A stretch of 64,000 nt of DNA, from contig JAURJQ010000022.1 of assembly GCA_030832185.1 (NCBI GenBank), positions 124,001-188,000 on the forward strand. Direction: 5' to 3'. The notes under the pieces are model-generated. The model had not been told where the DNA came from. It searched no databases and was given only the letters and a program-made list of their open reading frames with translations. The translations under genes and the position numbers were made by a program. Positions 1 through 8,652 of this stretch are shown in pieces; positions within the stretch are counted from its first letter, which is position 1; each line of letters opens with the position of its first letter. Source of the stretch: Chitinophagales bacterium (GTDB lineage Bacteria; Bacteroidota; Bacteroidia; Chitinophagales; JADJOU01).

Positions 1-651
1 TTCTTCCTTTTTCATACCTTGGGCTATGAAAGGCTGTGCTTGGCGGCTACATTCAGTGCTAAACAAGACATAAAATTTACCAACAAAAAAATCACCTTTA
101 ATACCCTCAGATTCAGGAGTGGTTTGATTTCCATATTCCATATAGCCGACCATACTTTTGCAAATAGCGATCCCTCTATCGTTGAAAATATTAACCTTGT
201 GCACATCATGACCTACTTCTTTCAAAATAGCAGCTACGGCGTAGCCAAGAAACATATTTCTTAGGTGTCCGATATGAATGGGCTTATTGGTATTAGGCCC
301 ACAATACTCCAATACTATCTTTTTTAAATCTTTAGATTCTATCTTTAAATCAGAGTTATCTTGAATTAAAAGTTGAAAGGCTTTGGGAGAAAGCCGGAGA
401 TTTAGAAATCCTTTAATTACTTGCTGACCTAATATCAAGTCTGAGGACATAAGATATATTCCAATCGCATTCGCTAAATCGTCAGGACTTTTTTTGACTA
501 ACTTAGCCAACGGAAATACCATGAGGGTTATGTGTCCCTGATGCTCTTTGTTGGTAGATTGAAAGATAAAATCAGATGGAATACACTCTGAATAGTTTGT
601 TTTAAAAAATTCAATTAAAACAGCTTTTAGTAATCGATAAATTGATTCCAT
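1..651 (-). CDS. argS: Arginine--tRNA ligase, N-terminal part (runs off window)
   Basis: Charges tRNA-Arg with arginine in the cytoplasm. The reading frame opens with ATG at 651 and stays open for 217 codons to the window edge, so the C-terminal catalytic remainder and anticodon-binding domain lie outside. Residues 1-95 match the extra N-terminal domain of bacterial ArgRS. The class I signature HIGH is at residues 126-129 inside PIHIGHLRN, preceded by EYCGPNTNKP, which is typical of ArgRS. The gene follows the coiled-coil gene by 7 bases on the same strand and is probably co-transcribed with it. Confidence 0.93.
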   Translation of the reverse strand, partial: MESIYRLLKAVLIEFFKTNYSECIPSDFIFQSTNKEHQGHITLMVFPLAKLVKKSPDDLANAIGIYLMSSDLILGQQVIKGFLNLRLSPKAFQLLIQDNSDLKIESKDLKKIVLEYCGPNTNKPIHIGHLRNMFLGYAVAAILKEVGHDVHKVNIFNDRGIAICKSMVGYMEYGNQTTPESEGIKGDFFVGKFYVLFSTECSRQAQPFIAQGMKKEE

Positions 652-658
652 ATTTCTA

Positions 659-1810
659 TTATTCAGTTTTATCTATAGAATCGGACACTCCAGACAGATC
701 AGCTAGCTCATCAGCTATAATCACTGGTACTTCGATAGGCTTAACTATATCTTGAGTTGCAGGAATTACTTCTGGTGTAGCTGGCTTTTCTTTTGAATTC
801 GATCTTTTAGTCAGTTTCTGAAGAGTCTTCTGAATATCTGCCAATTTTTCTTCCTTGGAGGCTATTCTATCTTTCAGTACTTTAATTTTAGCCTCTCTTA
901 ATTGCAATTCGAGTTTATTATTGACATAATCTAACTTCTTAGAATTGTAATCTAAGTCTTTTTTATCCATATCTAGAGTCTTCTGCATTCTAGCTAAAGC
1001 TAGATTCAAACCGTCTATTCTAGAATTATTAACTCCACCCATTAACGTGTCTCTTCTTAATTTGATGCGATCATATCGCGATTGGATATCATCAAAAAGT
1101 ATGTTTTTTATATCGCGTTTGATATCTTCAGTGCGCAGTTTGGATTGCATGGCCTTTAGCTCTTCTAGAATGCTTTTAAAATGAACCCCCTGCACTTCTA
1201 TTCTAGTATCTATACTTGTCAATAGTTCTGAAAATTCTTGACGTATTTTCTCAGAACTCGCATCCTTCTCGCGTAATAATGATTCCTTCAATTTTTTGAG
1301 ATGGTCGAAAACACCGTTTATTTCTTCCTTGAAATAGGCGAGCTTTTCTTGACTGATTTCCCTTTCCTTTTTGTAATCTAGCACTTTCTCCCAAAATTCT
1401 TTAGCCTCTTCAAATATGTCTGAACTGAAATGTTTTAATTCAGCTGCTTTAATTTTTATATCCTCTAATTGCGCATTAAATTGTTCAAATAATTTAGCAT
1501 TGAGAAGTAAATAGGACCATTCATTTTGAAGTTGACGAATAGCTCCACTCTTTCCTTCTATCTTTATATTGTCAGGTAGCAGCGATTCTTCAGTAAAACT
1601 TCTGTTTTCTATAATAGTATTTACTGGGAATTCTACATCCTCTCCAGAGACAAATTTCTTTAAAATTAGATCTATTTCTTCATCCTTCATTCCACTTGTA
1701 GTGAAATGCTTAACCTCAATATTCATGCTATTAACATTGAGTTCTAACGCCACAAAAATTGCTTCGTCTTTTTGATTGAGTCCGCTTGTAGCGAATCTGT
1801 TCTTAGCCAT
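659..1810 (-). CDS. Conserved coiled-coil protein of unknown function
   Basis: A 383-residue protein that I do not recognise as a named family. There is no signal peptide or membrane segment, so it is probably cytoplasmic. Residues about 90-340 are rich in Lys, Glu, Leu and Arg with long heptad-like stretches, suggesting an extended coiled coil. The C-terminal 50 residues are low-complexity, rich in Pro, Val and Ile, and end in an acidic patch. The N-terminal 80 residues look globular. It lies 7 bases upstream of argS on the same strand. Function cannot be inferred from sequence alone; a structural or scaffolding role is only a guess. Confidence 0.8.
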   Translation of the reverse strand: MAKNRFATSGLNQKDEAIFVALELNVNSMNIEVKHFTTSGMKDEEIDLILKKFVSGEDVEFPVNTIIENRSFTEESLLPDNIKIEGKSGAIRQLQNEWSYLLLNAKLFEQFNAQLEDIKIKAAELKHFSSDIFEEAKEFWEKVLDYKKEREISQEKLAYFKEEINGVFDHLKKLKESLLREKDASSEKIRQEFSELLTSIDTRIEVQGVHFKSILEELKAMQSKLRTEDIKRDIKNILFDDIQSRYDRIKLRRDTLMGGVNNSRIDGLNLALARMQKTLDMDKKDLDYNSKKLDYVNNKLELQLREAKIKVLKDRIASKEEKLADIQKTLQKLTKRSNSKEKPATPEVIPATQDIVKPIEVPVIIADELADLSGVSDSIDKTE

Positions 1811-1927
1811 AGTGTAGTATTTAAGATTTAGATAAACTAGCCAGAAGACTGCTTAAATAAAAATTACATTAAATGAAACGGTTTAAAATATATAACGTAA
1901 TAAAAAATGTTGACGAAAGTACGAAAA

Positions 1928-2992
1928 TTATTCTACAACCAGAACCCAATTATGTGGGTCAGGTAAAAGACCAGATTTAACACCTTCTATTTCGTGTTTC
2001 ATTATTTGAGATATCTGCCTATCCATAAAGTCTAGATCATATTGCTTATCATGATATACAAAGCTTGCAATAGGATTGACCACAGCAGCAGTACCCGCAC
2101 CAAACATGTCGCGGAGTGTCTTATTCTCATAAGCTATCATAAATTCAGTTACAGAAATTTTTCGTTCTTCGGCTTTGATACCTTTATCTTTGGCTAGCTT
2201 CAATATAGAATCTCTAGTAACGCCATGCAAAATAGTGCCCTCTTCTAGAGAAGGAGTGATTAAGGTATCACCAATTTGAAAAAAGATATTCATCGTACCT
2301 ATTTCTTGAAAATATTTGTGCTCAAATCCGTCAGTCCATAGTATTTGATTGCAACCTTGATCTTTCGCTTCTTTAACAGGAAGTAGGGTGGCGGAATAAT
2401 TTCCAGAAAACTTAGCTGCACCCGTGCCACCGGGAAATGCACGAACATACTTCTCTTGAATCAATACATTGACTGGCTCCGCGTAATATGAACCCACAGG
2501 ACCAATGATGACTATATATTTATAATGATCTCCAATTTTAACCCCTAAAATGGGATCTGTACCGAAAAGAAATGGCCGTATATAAAGACTTGTATTGGCT
2601 ATTCCCTTAGGTACCCAAGCGGCGTCTACTTTAATCAATTCGGAAATAGACTGGATAAATAAATCTTTGGGAACTGCTGGCATAGCAAGTCTTTCAGCTG
2701 ATAAGCGAAAGCGCTCAGCATTGGCTTCGGGCCTAAACAGTAAAATTTTATTATCAGGACTTCGCTCTGCTTTGAGACCTTCAAAGATGCTCTGACCATA
2801 ATGAAGTGCAAAAGTAGCTGGGTGCAAATCTAAATTTCCGAAAGGTTCAATACGACAATCTCTCCATGCACCATCATAATAATCAGCGATAAACATATGA
2901 TCCGTAAAGGTTTTGCCAAATCCTAAACTAGAAAAATCTGTATTATCTAGATTAGTTCTCGGATTTTTCGTAATTTTGATGTCCCAATTCAT
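1928..2992 (-). CDS. ilvE: Branched-chain amino acid aminotransferase
   Basis: PLP-dependent class IV aminotransferase that interconverts Leu, Ile and Val with their 2-oxo acids using glutamate/2-oxoglutarate, in the cytoplasm. At 354 residues it has the length of the type II (eukaryote-like) BCAT group. Visible motifs include HYGQSIFEGLKA near residue 64, RPFLFGTDP near 140, the lysine-containing GGTGAAKFSGNYS that should hold the PLP lysine, and the late GTAAVVNPI cofactor-phosphate region. The start ATG at 2992 overlaps the ATG of the divergent gene at 2991, so both promoters must lie inside the neighbouring coding sequences or be shared. Confidence 0.93.
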   Translation of the reverse strand: MNWDIKITKNPRTNLDNTDFSSLGFGKTFTDHMFIADYYDGAWRDCRIEPFGNLDLHPATFALHYGQSIFEGLKAERSPDNKILLFRPEANAERFRLSAERLAMPAVPKDLFIQSISELIKVDAAWVPKGIANTSLYIRPFLFGTDPILGVKIGDHYKYIVIIGPVGSYYAEPVNVLIQEKYVRAFPGGTGAAKFSGNYSATLLPVKEAKDQGCNQILWTDGFEHKYFQEIGTMNIFFQIGDTLITPSLEEGTILHGVTRDSILKLAKDKGIKAEERKISVTEFMIAYENKTLRDMFGAGTAAVVNPIASFVYHDKQYDLDFMDRQISQIMKHEIEGVKSGLLPDPHNWVLVVE

Positions 2993-3479
2993 GTCTCAAA
3001 TAATGCTTATCAACCGTGTAAAAATTTATACTTCTATCCAGAGCAAAGAAATCCACCAGAAACCTATTCTATACTCTGATTCTATTTCCTATGAAAATTT
3101 AGGAAGTAAATTCTCTAGCATATGTTGCATTATGAACTGTTCTTCTCCGCTCTCTGAAAGCAAAGATTATAAAACTTTGACAAAGGTCTTTAAAAAACTC
3201 ATGATGAATATTGAGAACATATATGTAGTCAATATAAATAACTCTAAATCAAACAATTTCATTCAATTTATCCATGAATTCAACTTTAGCAAAATATTTA
3301 TATTTGGCGAAGATGCGCTTATGAATAATTTACCTGTAACGCTTGAAAAGCTAAAATCTACTTCATATGAAATGAAGCATATACTTTTAATGGAAAATCT
3401 AAATACCCTGACGACTTCTAAAGATGAAAACTTAAAAGCAAAATGCTGGGACTCCATTCAAAATTTTTACAAACAGTAA
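2991..3479 (+). CDS. Hypothetical protein, possibly DNA polymerase III psi (HolD)-like
   Basis: A 162-residue soluble protein. I start it at ATG 2991 (or the alternative ATG at 3003), because a start at 2913 would run 80 bases into ilvE on the other strand. It has alternating beta/alpha character (IYVVNIN, KIFIFGEDAL, HILLMENLNTL) and ends in KAKCWDSIQNFYKQ. That layout, a small alpha/beta domain ending in a proline-poor loop, a Lys and a Trp helix, recalls the HolD/psi subunit of the clamp-loader complex, which has a uracil-DNA-glycosylase-like fold. The resemblance is weak and is an inference. It may be co-transcribed with ppx 67 bases downstream. Confidence 0.6.
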   Translation: MSQIMLINRVKIYTSIQSKEIHQKPILYSDSISYENLGSKFSSICCIMNCSSPLSESKDYKTLTKVFKKLMMNIENIYVVNINNSKSNNFIQFIHEFNFSKIFIFGEDALMNNLPVTLEKLKSTSYEMKHILLMENLNTLTTSKDENLKAKCWDSIQNFYKQ

Positions 3480-3546
3480 ACTAGTTTTCAATAAATAGTA
3501 ATGCGCTATTTTTAATTGATTTAGCAAATAAAAACCACGTTTAAAA

Positions 3547-4446
3547 ATGAAAATAGACCGTTATGCAGGGATAGATATAGGCTCTAATGGTGTTAGACTT
3601 CTTATCATGAATGTATATGTAATTAATGACCAAGCGCATTTTGATAAAGCTATTCTCGTTCGCGCTCCTATCAGATTAGGATCAGATAGTTTCGTTAAAA
3701 ATGAAATACAGGACGATAACATAGAAATGCTCTCTGAAGCTATGAAATCATTTTATAGCCTAATGAAATGCTACAAAGTAAAAAAATATAGAGCTTGCGC
3801 TACATCTGCCCTTCGTGAGGCATCAAATGCTCTGGATGTAGTAGAAACTGTCTATAAAAATAGTGAGATAAAAATAGACCTTATAGAAGGAAAGGAAGAG
3901 GCGAAAATCATCTATACTACACAGATAGCAGAATATATAAAAGATGAAAAAGGTTATCTTTTTATCGATGTAGGTGGTGGAAGCACAGAGCTCACTTATT
4001 ATTATAAGGGGAAATCTAGAGCAAGTCGCAGTTTCAAAATAGGGACTGTACGTGCATTGAAAAACTTGGTAGAATACAAGGAATGGTTGGAAATGGAGAC
4101 TTTTATTAAAGAACTAAAACTTGCTGAAGACACCGTAGCAGTAGGAACAGGTGGCAATATTAATACACTATTTAAGAAAAGTCAAAAACCACTAGGAAAG
4201 CCATTGACTGCCCGTTATTTAAGAGATATGCATAAAGATTTGAAGATATTGACAGTAGATGAGCGGATCATTCAATACAATTTTAATCCCGATCGCGCGG
4301 ATGTCATTGTCCCAGCCTTGGAAATTTATACTACTATCATGAAAGCAGCTAAAGTAAATGATATCTATGTACCTAAAATAGGTCTTGCAGATGGAATCGT
4401 TCGAAGTCTATACGAGGGCAGAGAAACCTTGACTCTTTTTGATTGA
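3547..4446 (+). CDS. Ppx/GppA family phosphatase
   Basis: Member of the ASKHA phosphotransferase fold that hydrolyses inorganic polyphosphate and/or pppGpp to ppGpp, a cytoplasmic phosphate and stringent-response function. The 299-residue protein shows the first phosphate loop GIDIGSNGVRLLI at the N-terminus and the second, DVGGGSTEL, near residue 142, with the conserved TSALREASN segment between. It has only the catalytic domain; the C-terminal HD-like domain of E. coli Ppx (about 510 residues) is absent, which is usual for the short form. Whether polyphosphate or pppGpp is the main substrate cannot be told here. Confidence 0.88.
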   Translation: MKIDRYAGIDIGSNGVRLLIMNVYVINDQAHFDKAILVRAPIRLGSDSFVKNEIQDDNIEMLSEAMKSFYSLMKCYKVKKYRACATSALREASNALDVVETVYKNSEIKIDLIEGKEEAKIIYTTQIAEYIKDEKGYLFIDVGGGSTELTYYYKGKSRASRSFKIGTVRALKNLVEYKEWLEMETFIKELKLAEDTVAVGTGGNINTLFKKSQKPLGKPLTARYLRDMHKDLKILTVDERIIQYNFNPDRADVIVPALEIYTTIMKAAKVNDIYVPKIGLADGIVRSLYEGRETLTLFD

Positions 4447-4462
4447 ACTGCGGATTTATTAC

Positions 4463-4470
4463 TAAATTTG
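4463..4470 (+). promoter_or_regulatory. Candidate -7 promoter box for the DUF983/adk pair
   Basis: TAAATTTG fits the Bacteroidota -7 consensus TAnnTTTG and ends 17 bases before the ATG at 4488. Upstream TTG triplets sit 17 and 21 bases away, bracketing the usual spacing of about 19-20, so the -33 element is only partly supported. Confidence 0.35.
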
Positions 4471-4487
4471 TAGTTTAGATTAAATCA

Positions 4488-4826
4488 ATGTCCAAGTTTT
4501 TAAGTATCATTTTCTGCAAATGCCCAAAGTGCGGTATATCAGATATGTTTAAATATTCGTCGTTTAACATATTCAATTTTATCACCATGCATCCAGAATG
4601 TCCAAGCTGCAAAGTCAATTTTGAGCCTGAGCCCGGATTTTACTTAGGGGCTATGTATGTATCCTATCTAGTCAATTCATTTATATTTCTACTCACTGCG
4701 TTGATGCTGACGTTTTACTTTGACAAATCAATAATATTCACCTTTATTACAGTAGGAATATTGTCAATTCTGGTGCTACCATACACTTTAAGAATCAGCA
4801 GGGTTATTTGGCTTTATATTAATTAA
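4488..4826 (+). CDS. DUF983 family membrane protein
   Basis: A 112-residue protein of the DUF983 family, whose function is not established. Two zinc-ribbon-like CPxC knuckles are visible (C12/C15 and C38/C41), followed by the family signature EPEPGFYLGAMYVSY near residues 47-61. Two membrane helices follow (about 57-78 and 83-104). The protein is therefore probably an inner-membrane protein with a small N-terminal metal-binding head. It is 18 bases upstream of adk on the same strand. DUF983 proteins are sometimes found near cytochrome oxidase genes; nothing here points to that. Confidence 0.85.
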   Translation: MSKFLSIIFCKCPKCGISDMFKYSSFNIFNFITMHPECPSCKVNFEPEPGFYLGAMYVSYLVNSFIFLLTALMLTFYFDKSIIFTFITVGILSILVLPYTLRISRVIWLYIN

Positions 4827-4844
4827 TTTTTCACATTATAAATT

Positions 4845-5417
4845 ATGTTCAACTTAGTTATTTTCGGTCCTCCCGGCGCAGGTAAAGGTACTCAATCCGA
4901 TAAGATTATTGAAAAATATCAATTAAAACATATTTCTACAGGAGACATGTTTCGCGCCCATATTAGTCAGCAAACAGATTTAGGAAAAGAAGTTCAAAGT
5001 ATTCTCGACAATGGAATTCTGGTTCCCGATGAAATTACAATTCGCATGCTTGAAAATGAAATGTCTCAGTATACAGATGTCAAAGGATTTATCCTTGACG
5101 GTTTTCCTCGCACAGTAGGGCAAGCAGAAGCTTTGGATAAATTTTTAGAATCAAAAGGACAAAAAGTCAATCTTGTATTAGAACTGGAAGTATCACAATC
5201 TGAAATAGAACAACGTATCCATGAAAGAGGTAAAATCAGTGGCAGAGCCGATGATAGTGCTGACAAATTGGTAAAACGTATAGACGAATATTTCACTAAG
5301 ACGGTTCATGTGTTGCCATATTATGAAGCTCAAAATAAAGTAGCTAAGGTCAATGGGATTGGTGATATAGAGACAATTTTTAATAATATTACAGTGGAGA
5401 TTGACAAGGCACTTTAG
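4845..5417 (+). CDS. adk: Adenylate kinase
   Basis: Converts ATP + AMP to 2 ADP and sets adenylate balance. The 190-residue length marks the short-lid form, with no zinc-binding LID. The P-loop GPPGAGKGTQ is at residues 8-17, followed by STGDMFR (AMP binding) near 32-38, LDGFPRT near 83-89, and the lid arginines around RGKISGRADD. The start ATG at 4845 follows the DUF983 stop closely, so the two are likely one transcript. Nothing unusual is seen in the catalytic residues. Confidence 0.96.
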   Translation: MFNLVIFGPPGAGKGTQSDKIIEKYQLKHISTGDMFRAHISQQTDLGKEVQSILDNGILVPDEITIRMLENEMSQYTDVKGFILDGFPRTVGQAEALDKFLESKGQKVNLVLELEVSQSEIEQRIHERGKISGRADDSADKLVKRIDEYFTKTVHVLPYYEAQNKVAKVNGIGDIETIFNNITVEIDKAL

Positions 5418-5504
5418 GATTTTGAAAGTTTTGAATTTTAAGTTGGAGATGATACAATATAAAATTCCATAAAAACTAACAATTACAAATTAAAACTAAC
5501 TAGT

Positions 5505-6494
5505 TTGGATAGTAACTTTATAGATTACGTAAATATATTCTGCCGCTCTGGAAAAGGTGGTGCTGGAAGTAGACATTTCCGCAAGGAAAAATTTGTTCCC
5601 CAAGGAGGACCCGATGGCGGAAATGGAGGAAGAGGTGGGCACATCATAGTCAAAGGAAATAAACAGCTATGGACGCTTCTGCACTTGAAATATAGAAAAC
5701 ATGTCCATGCCGATGATGGTGTGAACGGTTCTGGAGGCAATTGCACTGGTTCTGATGGAAAAGATCAAATATTAGAAGTTCCTTTAGGTACAGTTATAAA
5801 AGATACAGAAACAAAAGAAATCCTATTCGAAATCACAGACCATGACCAAGAAGTCATACTAAGAAAAGGCGGTCGTGGAGGACTAGGAAATACCTACTTC
5901 AAAACAGCTACCAATCAAGCACCCACCTATTCCCAACCTGGAGAAATGGGTGACGAAAACTGGACGATATTTGAATTAAAGGTGCTTGCAGACGTGGGCC
6001 TCGTAGGGTTTCCGAATGCGGGAAAGTCTACCCTGCTCTCCGTAGTATCCGCAGCCAAGCCAGAAATAGCGAATTATCCATTTACAACTCTTGTACCGCA
6101 GCTAGGCATTGTGAGTTTTAAAGAAAACTTATCTTTTTGTATGGCGGATATACCGGGTATCATAGAAGGTGCTTCAGAAGGCAGAGGTCTTGGACACCGA
6201 TTTCTAAGACATATCGAGCGCAATGCCGCACTACTTTTTATGATATCTGCTGAATCAGAGAGTATCAAAAAAGAATACAATATCCTCCTTAAGGAACTAA
6301 AAAAATACAATCCCGAATTACTCGATAAGAAAAGACTCGTAGCGATAACTAAATGCGACTTAGTCGATGATGAGATTGAAGGTTGGATTCGCAAAGAACT
6401 CCCAAAAAATCTAGACGTCATTTTCATATCTTCACTTACTATGCGTAATATAGAATTGCTTAAAGAGAAGCTGTGGAAGATGATTAATAATTAA
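5505..6494 (+). CDS. obgE: GTPase Obg/CgtA
   Basis: Essential P-loop GTPase that binds the 50S ribosomal subunit and couples ribosome assembly to nucleotide status. The 329-residue protein has the glycine-rich N-terminal Obg domain (to about residue 158), then the G domain: [11 protein letters not shown] (G1), the [12 protein letters not shown] switch, DIPGIIEGA (G3) and TKCD (G4). It lacks the optional C-terminal OCT domain. The start is a TTG at 5505, the only start that keeps the canonical N-terminus, [15 protein letters not shown]; an ATG in this position is absent. Confidence 0.95.
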   Translation: MDSNFIDYVNIFCRSGKGGAGSRHFRKEKFVPQGGPDGGNGGRGGHIIVKGNKQLWTLLHLKYRKHVHADDGVNGSGGNCTGSDGKDQILEVPLGTVIKDTETKEILFEITDHDQEVILRKGGRGGLGNTYFKTATNQAPTYSQPGEMGDENWTIFELKVLADVGLVGFPNAGKSTLLSVVSAAKPEIANYPFTTLVPQLGIVSFKENLSFCMADIPGIIEGASEGRGLGHRFLRHIERNAALLFMISAESESIKKEYNILLKELKKYNPELLDKKRLVAITKCDLVDDEIEGWIRKELPKNLDVIFISSLTMRNIELLKEKLWKMINN

Positions 6495-6532
6495 TTGGCT
6501 GGAGTGATTTATAATTTTGTATTTAACTTTAA

Positions 6533-6775
6533 TCAAAATTAAGAATCAAACTCCAAGCAATCAAAAATCCAGATAAAAAACTAGGGATAAATCCAGCAGG
6601 ACTAACAGCTAGTGTAGCAGATTTAGAAAAAAACATACAAGAGCAAAGCAAATTTGTAAATACCTATATCCAAACCCAACATAAGCAAAAGTCTATTTTA
6701 TTCGAAAGAATTTACCACATTTCGTTTACCAATGAAGAAATAGCAAATTATTTGCCCTCTATTTTCCTCGACTGA
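6533..6775 (+). pseudogene. Unidentified decayed coding fragment
   Basis: An open frame of 80 codons with no start codon, running from just after a TAA at 6530 to a TGA at 6773. Its translation is protein-like: charged and amphipathic, with segments such as INPAGLTASVADLEKN and FTNEEIANYLPSIF. It is probably the 3' end of a lost gene. It lies head-on to the broken methyltransferase, so a restriction-modification partner is conceivable, but I cannot identify it. Confidence 0.35.
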
Positions 6776-7060
6776 TCCTTTATAATACCACAATACTCTT
6801 AAGATCTTTCGAAACCAATATGATTTTTGCCTAGCTTCTGAGCTGCTAAGGCCTTGCTAATCCACAAAAAGATAGACCGCTGCGCCTAGCTTGGCTAAGC
6901 GAAAGCATTCTGCCAGAACATCTTCTAAGAAAACTAAGTACTCCTCCGTATTGTAGAGATCAGATTCGAATTCGGGGACTACATATTTCTGATTTTTAAG
7001 CCCTCAGACGCACTTGACAAGGTATTGGAAATACGGAGGATCTGTAAATATCAATTTTCA
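6770..7060 (-). pseudogene. Broken N4/N6 DNA methyltransferase fragment
   Basis: On the minus strand one frame encodes LIFTDPPYFQYLV, where DPPY (within 7028-7045) is the catalytic motif IV of amino-methyltransferases that modify adenine N6 or cytosine N4. The same frame continues past a TGA (7004-7006) into SDLYNTEEYLVFLEDVLAEC and then RLAKLGAAVYLFVD, which resembles the strand-helix region after motif IV, and ends at a TAG (6857-6859) exactly 49 codons later. With two in-frame stops, no start and no AdoMet-binding FxGxG segment, this is a remnant. The 658-base gap between obg and nadK holds only this and the opposite-strand fragment. Confidence 0.55.
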
Positions 7061-7152
7061 CTTTCATTCTTCATTTTTTTTAAAACCCGCTAGGCAGTCT
7101 AAATTACAGACTTTATTAATAGTCATAACTTAATACGTTCAGTTATCCTAAT

Positions 7153-8022
7153 CTATGCAAGCGACTTCTTTCCCCAGTATAATTTTTCTTTGAGCGCATT
7201 CCAAAAATTACTTTCATTTGGCTGATATATATAAAAAGAATTTGGCGCCTTTCGCACCGAAATGATGTGCTGTGAGGTGATATGAGTCAGCCGCGAGTCA
7301 AGAGTGCATAAAAACTCTGGGGTCCGCCCTTTGATCTCAAAGCTAAGAACTGTATCATCTGGCAGCACAATAGGTCGTATATTCAAATTATGTGGCGCTA
7401 TAGGGGTAATAATAAAGCTATTGGTACTCGGGTGTAGAATAGGTCCACCGCAACTCAGGGAATAACCAGTAGATCCGGTAGATGTGGAGATTATCAAACC
7501 GTCGGCTATATATTCATTGAGAAATTCTCCATTGGCATAGGCGGTGACCTCTATCATAGAAGAGGTATTCGCACGGAGAAATGTAAGGTCATTGAGGGCT
7601 ATATTTTCATTTATAAATATAGGGATGTTGGCATTAACCTCCAGAAGCATGCGCTCTTCTATATTTTTAATTCCTTCTTGAAATTTGAGAATAGCTCCAT
7701 AGGACTCTTCTTTATTTACACCCGCCAGAAAACCCAGTCTGCCTAAATTCACTCCCAACACTGGAGTCTGCGTAAGTTTAGTCAATACCACAGTATCCAG
7801 TATAGTGCCATCACCACCTAGGCTTATCATCAAGTCTGGCTTAATTTCTTTGATATCTATACAATTCTTAAAACTAGATATAGATTGATTAGCTAAATCC
7901 AACTCTTGCAGTTCTTCACATAGATAGAGATCCATGTGATTCTTTTTAATAAATTCAAGAAGAGTTAGCGCATAGTCTTTATGCTGCTCTTTTAGTTTTC
8001 TGCTATATAATGCTATTTTCAA
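7153..8022 (-). CDS. nadK: NAD kinase
   Basis: Phosphorylates NAD to NADP in the cytoplasm. The 289-residue protein has the catalytic GGDGT motif at residues 69-73 and the glycine-rich STSTGSTGYSLSCGGPI segment that binds NAD, followed by the beta-sandwich C-terminal region (PIAPHNLNIRPIV). Length and motif order are standard. It is the last gene of a minus-strand cluster, 6 bases after the CBS-domain gene. The pairing with a CBS protein suggests adenine-nucleotide sensing, but that is inference. Confidence 0.95.
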   Translation of the reverse strand: MKIALYSRKLKEQHKDYALTLLEFIKKNHMDLYLCEELQELDLANQSISSFKNCIDIKEIKPDLMISLGGDGTILDTVVLTKLTQTPVLGVNLGRLGFLAGVNKEESYGAILKFQEGIKNIEERMLLEVNANIPIFINENIALNDLTFLRANTSSMIEVTAYANGEFLNEYIADGLIISTSTGSTGYSLSCGGPILHPSTNSFIITPIAPHNLNIRPIVLPDDTVLSFEIKGRTPEFLCTLDSRLTHITSQHIISVRKAPNSFYIYQPNESNFWNALKEKLYWGKKSLA

Positions 8023-8028
8023 CGGAGG

Positions 8029-8649
8029 TTAAACATTTAGATAAGTGAGAAGATTTTCATATCTAGTTTTCAGATAATCATAGACTCCCGTTTCGTTGAA
8101 ATAATTGGTCACTTGATAGCCCTTATTCTCAAGTATGCCAATGATTCTTTTGAGGTCGTTGTATTGAAACGAAAGGGTCAGTTCGATGATATTTAAATTC
8201 AAATATCGAGAATGAAAGGTTAATATTTTATTTCCCTCAGACTCCACCACTCTAGCTAACTCTGCCAATGAAAATTGATAACTTGAGATTTCTAAAACCA
8301 AAATAGCCGAATCTAAAGACAAGCTCATATGATCTTGGAAATAATGTATAAGAGATTGATAACTGAAGGCTCCTTGATAGACCCCTTTATCTACTATGAA
8401 TACCACATTAGCGCCTAATTCCTTCATTCGCTGCAGACAAGTGAGCGGGTGGACATGGCTCGGCACTATAAATAAAGGCTCTAGGATGATGTCTTCCTTA
8501 GAATAATTAGCTATGACATCCTGTTCTAGCGCACCTAGCCACTCCCCTGCTCCGTTTATTAGGGGTAGATGGGAATGTATTGTGGCTTCCAAAGTAGAAG
8601 GAATATTTTCCAAAATAGGCTTAACCTCTGTATCGATATACTCATTCAT
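8029..8649 (-). CDS. CBS-domain protein adjacent to nadK
   Basis: A 206-residue soluble protein. The first ~120 residues look like a pair of CBS motifs (LPLINGAGEWLGALEQDVIANY and ANVVFIVDKGVYQGAFSYQSLI), which in other proteins bind AMP, ATP or related ligands. The C-terminal part, with ILVLEISSYQFSLAELARVVE followed by ILTFHSRY and YNDLKRIIGILENKGY, resembles an ACT-like regulatory fold. There is no catalytic domain, so a regulatory partner role is likely. It is 3 bases downstream of the hydrolase gene and 6 bases upstream of nadK, so it should share their transcript. Confidence 0.75.
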   Translation of the reverse strand: MNEYIDTEVKPILENIPSTLEATIHSHLPLINGAGEWLGALEQDVIANYSKEDIILEPLFIVPSHVHPLTCLQRMKELGANVVFIVDKGVYQGAFSYQSLIHYFQDHMSLSLDSAILVLEISSYQFSLAELARVVESEGNKILTFHSRYLNLNIIELTLSFQYNDLKRIIGILENKGYQVTNYFNETGVYDYLKTRYENLLTYLNV

Positions 8650-8652
8650 AGT

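Noticed and set aside
2913-2990. Upstream extension of the possible HolD-like gene to 2913
   Set aside because: It would overlap the opposite-strand ilvE start by 80 bases, and the added hydrophobic segment fits the shadow of ilvE. ATG at 2991 is adopted.
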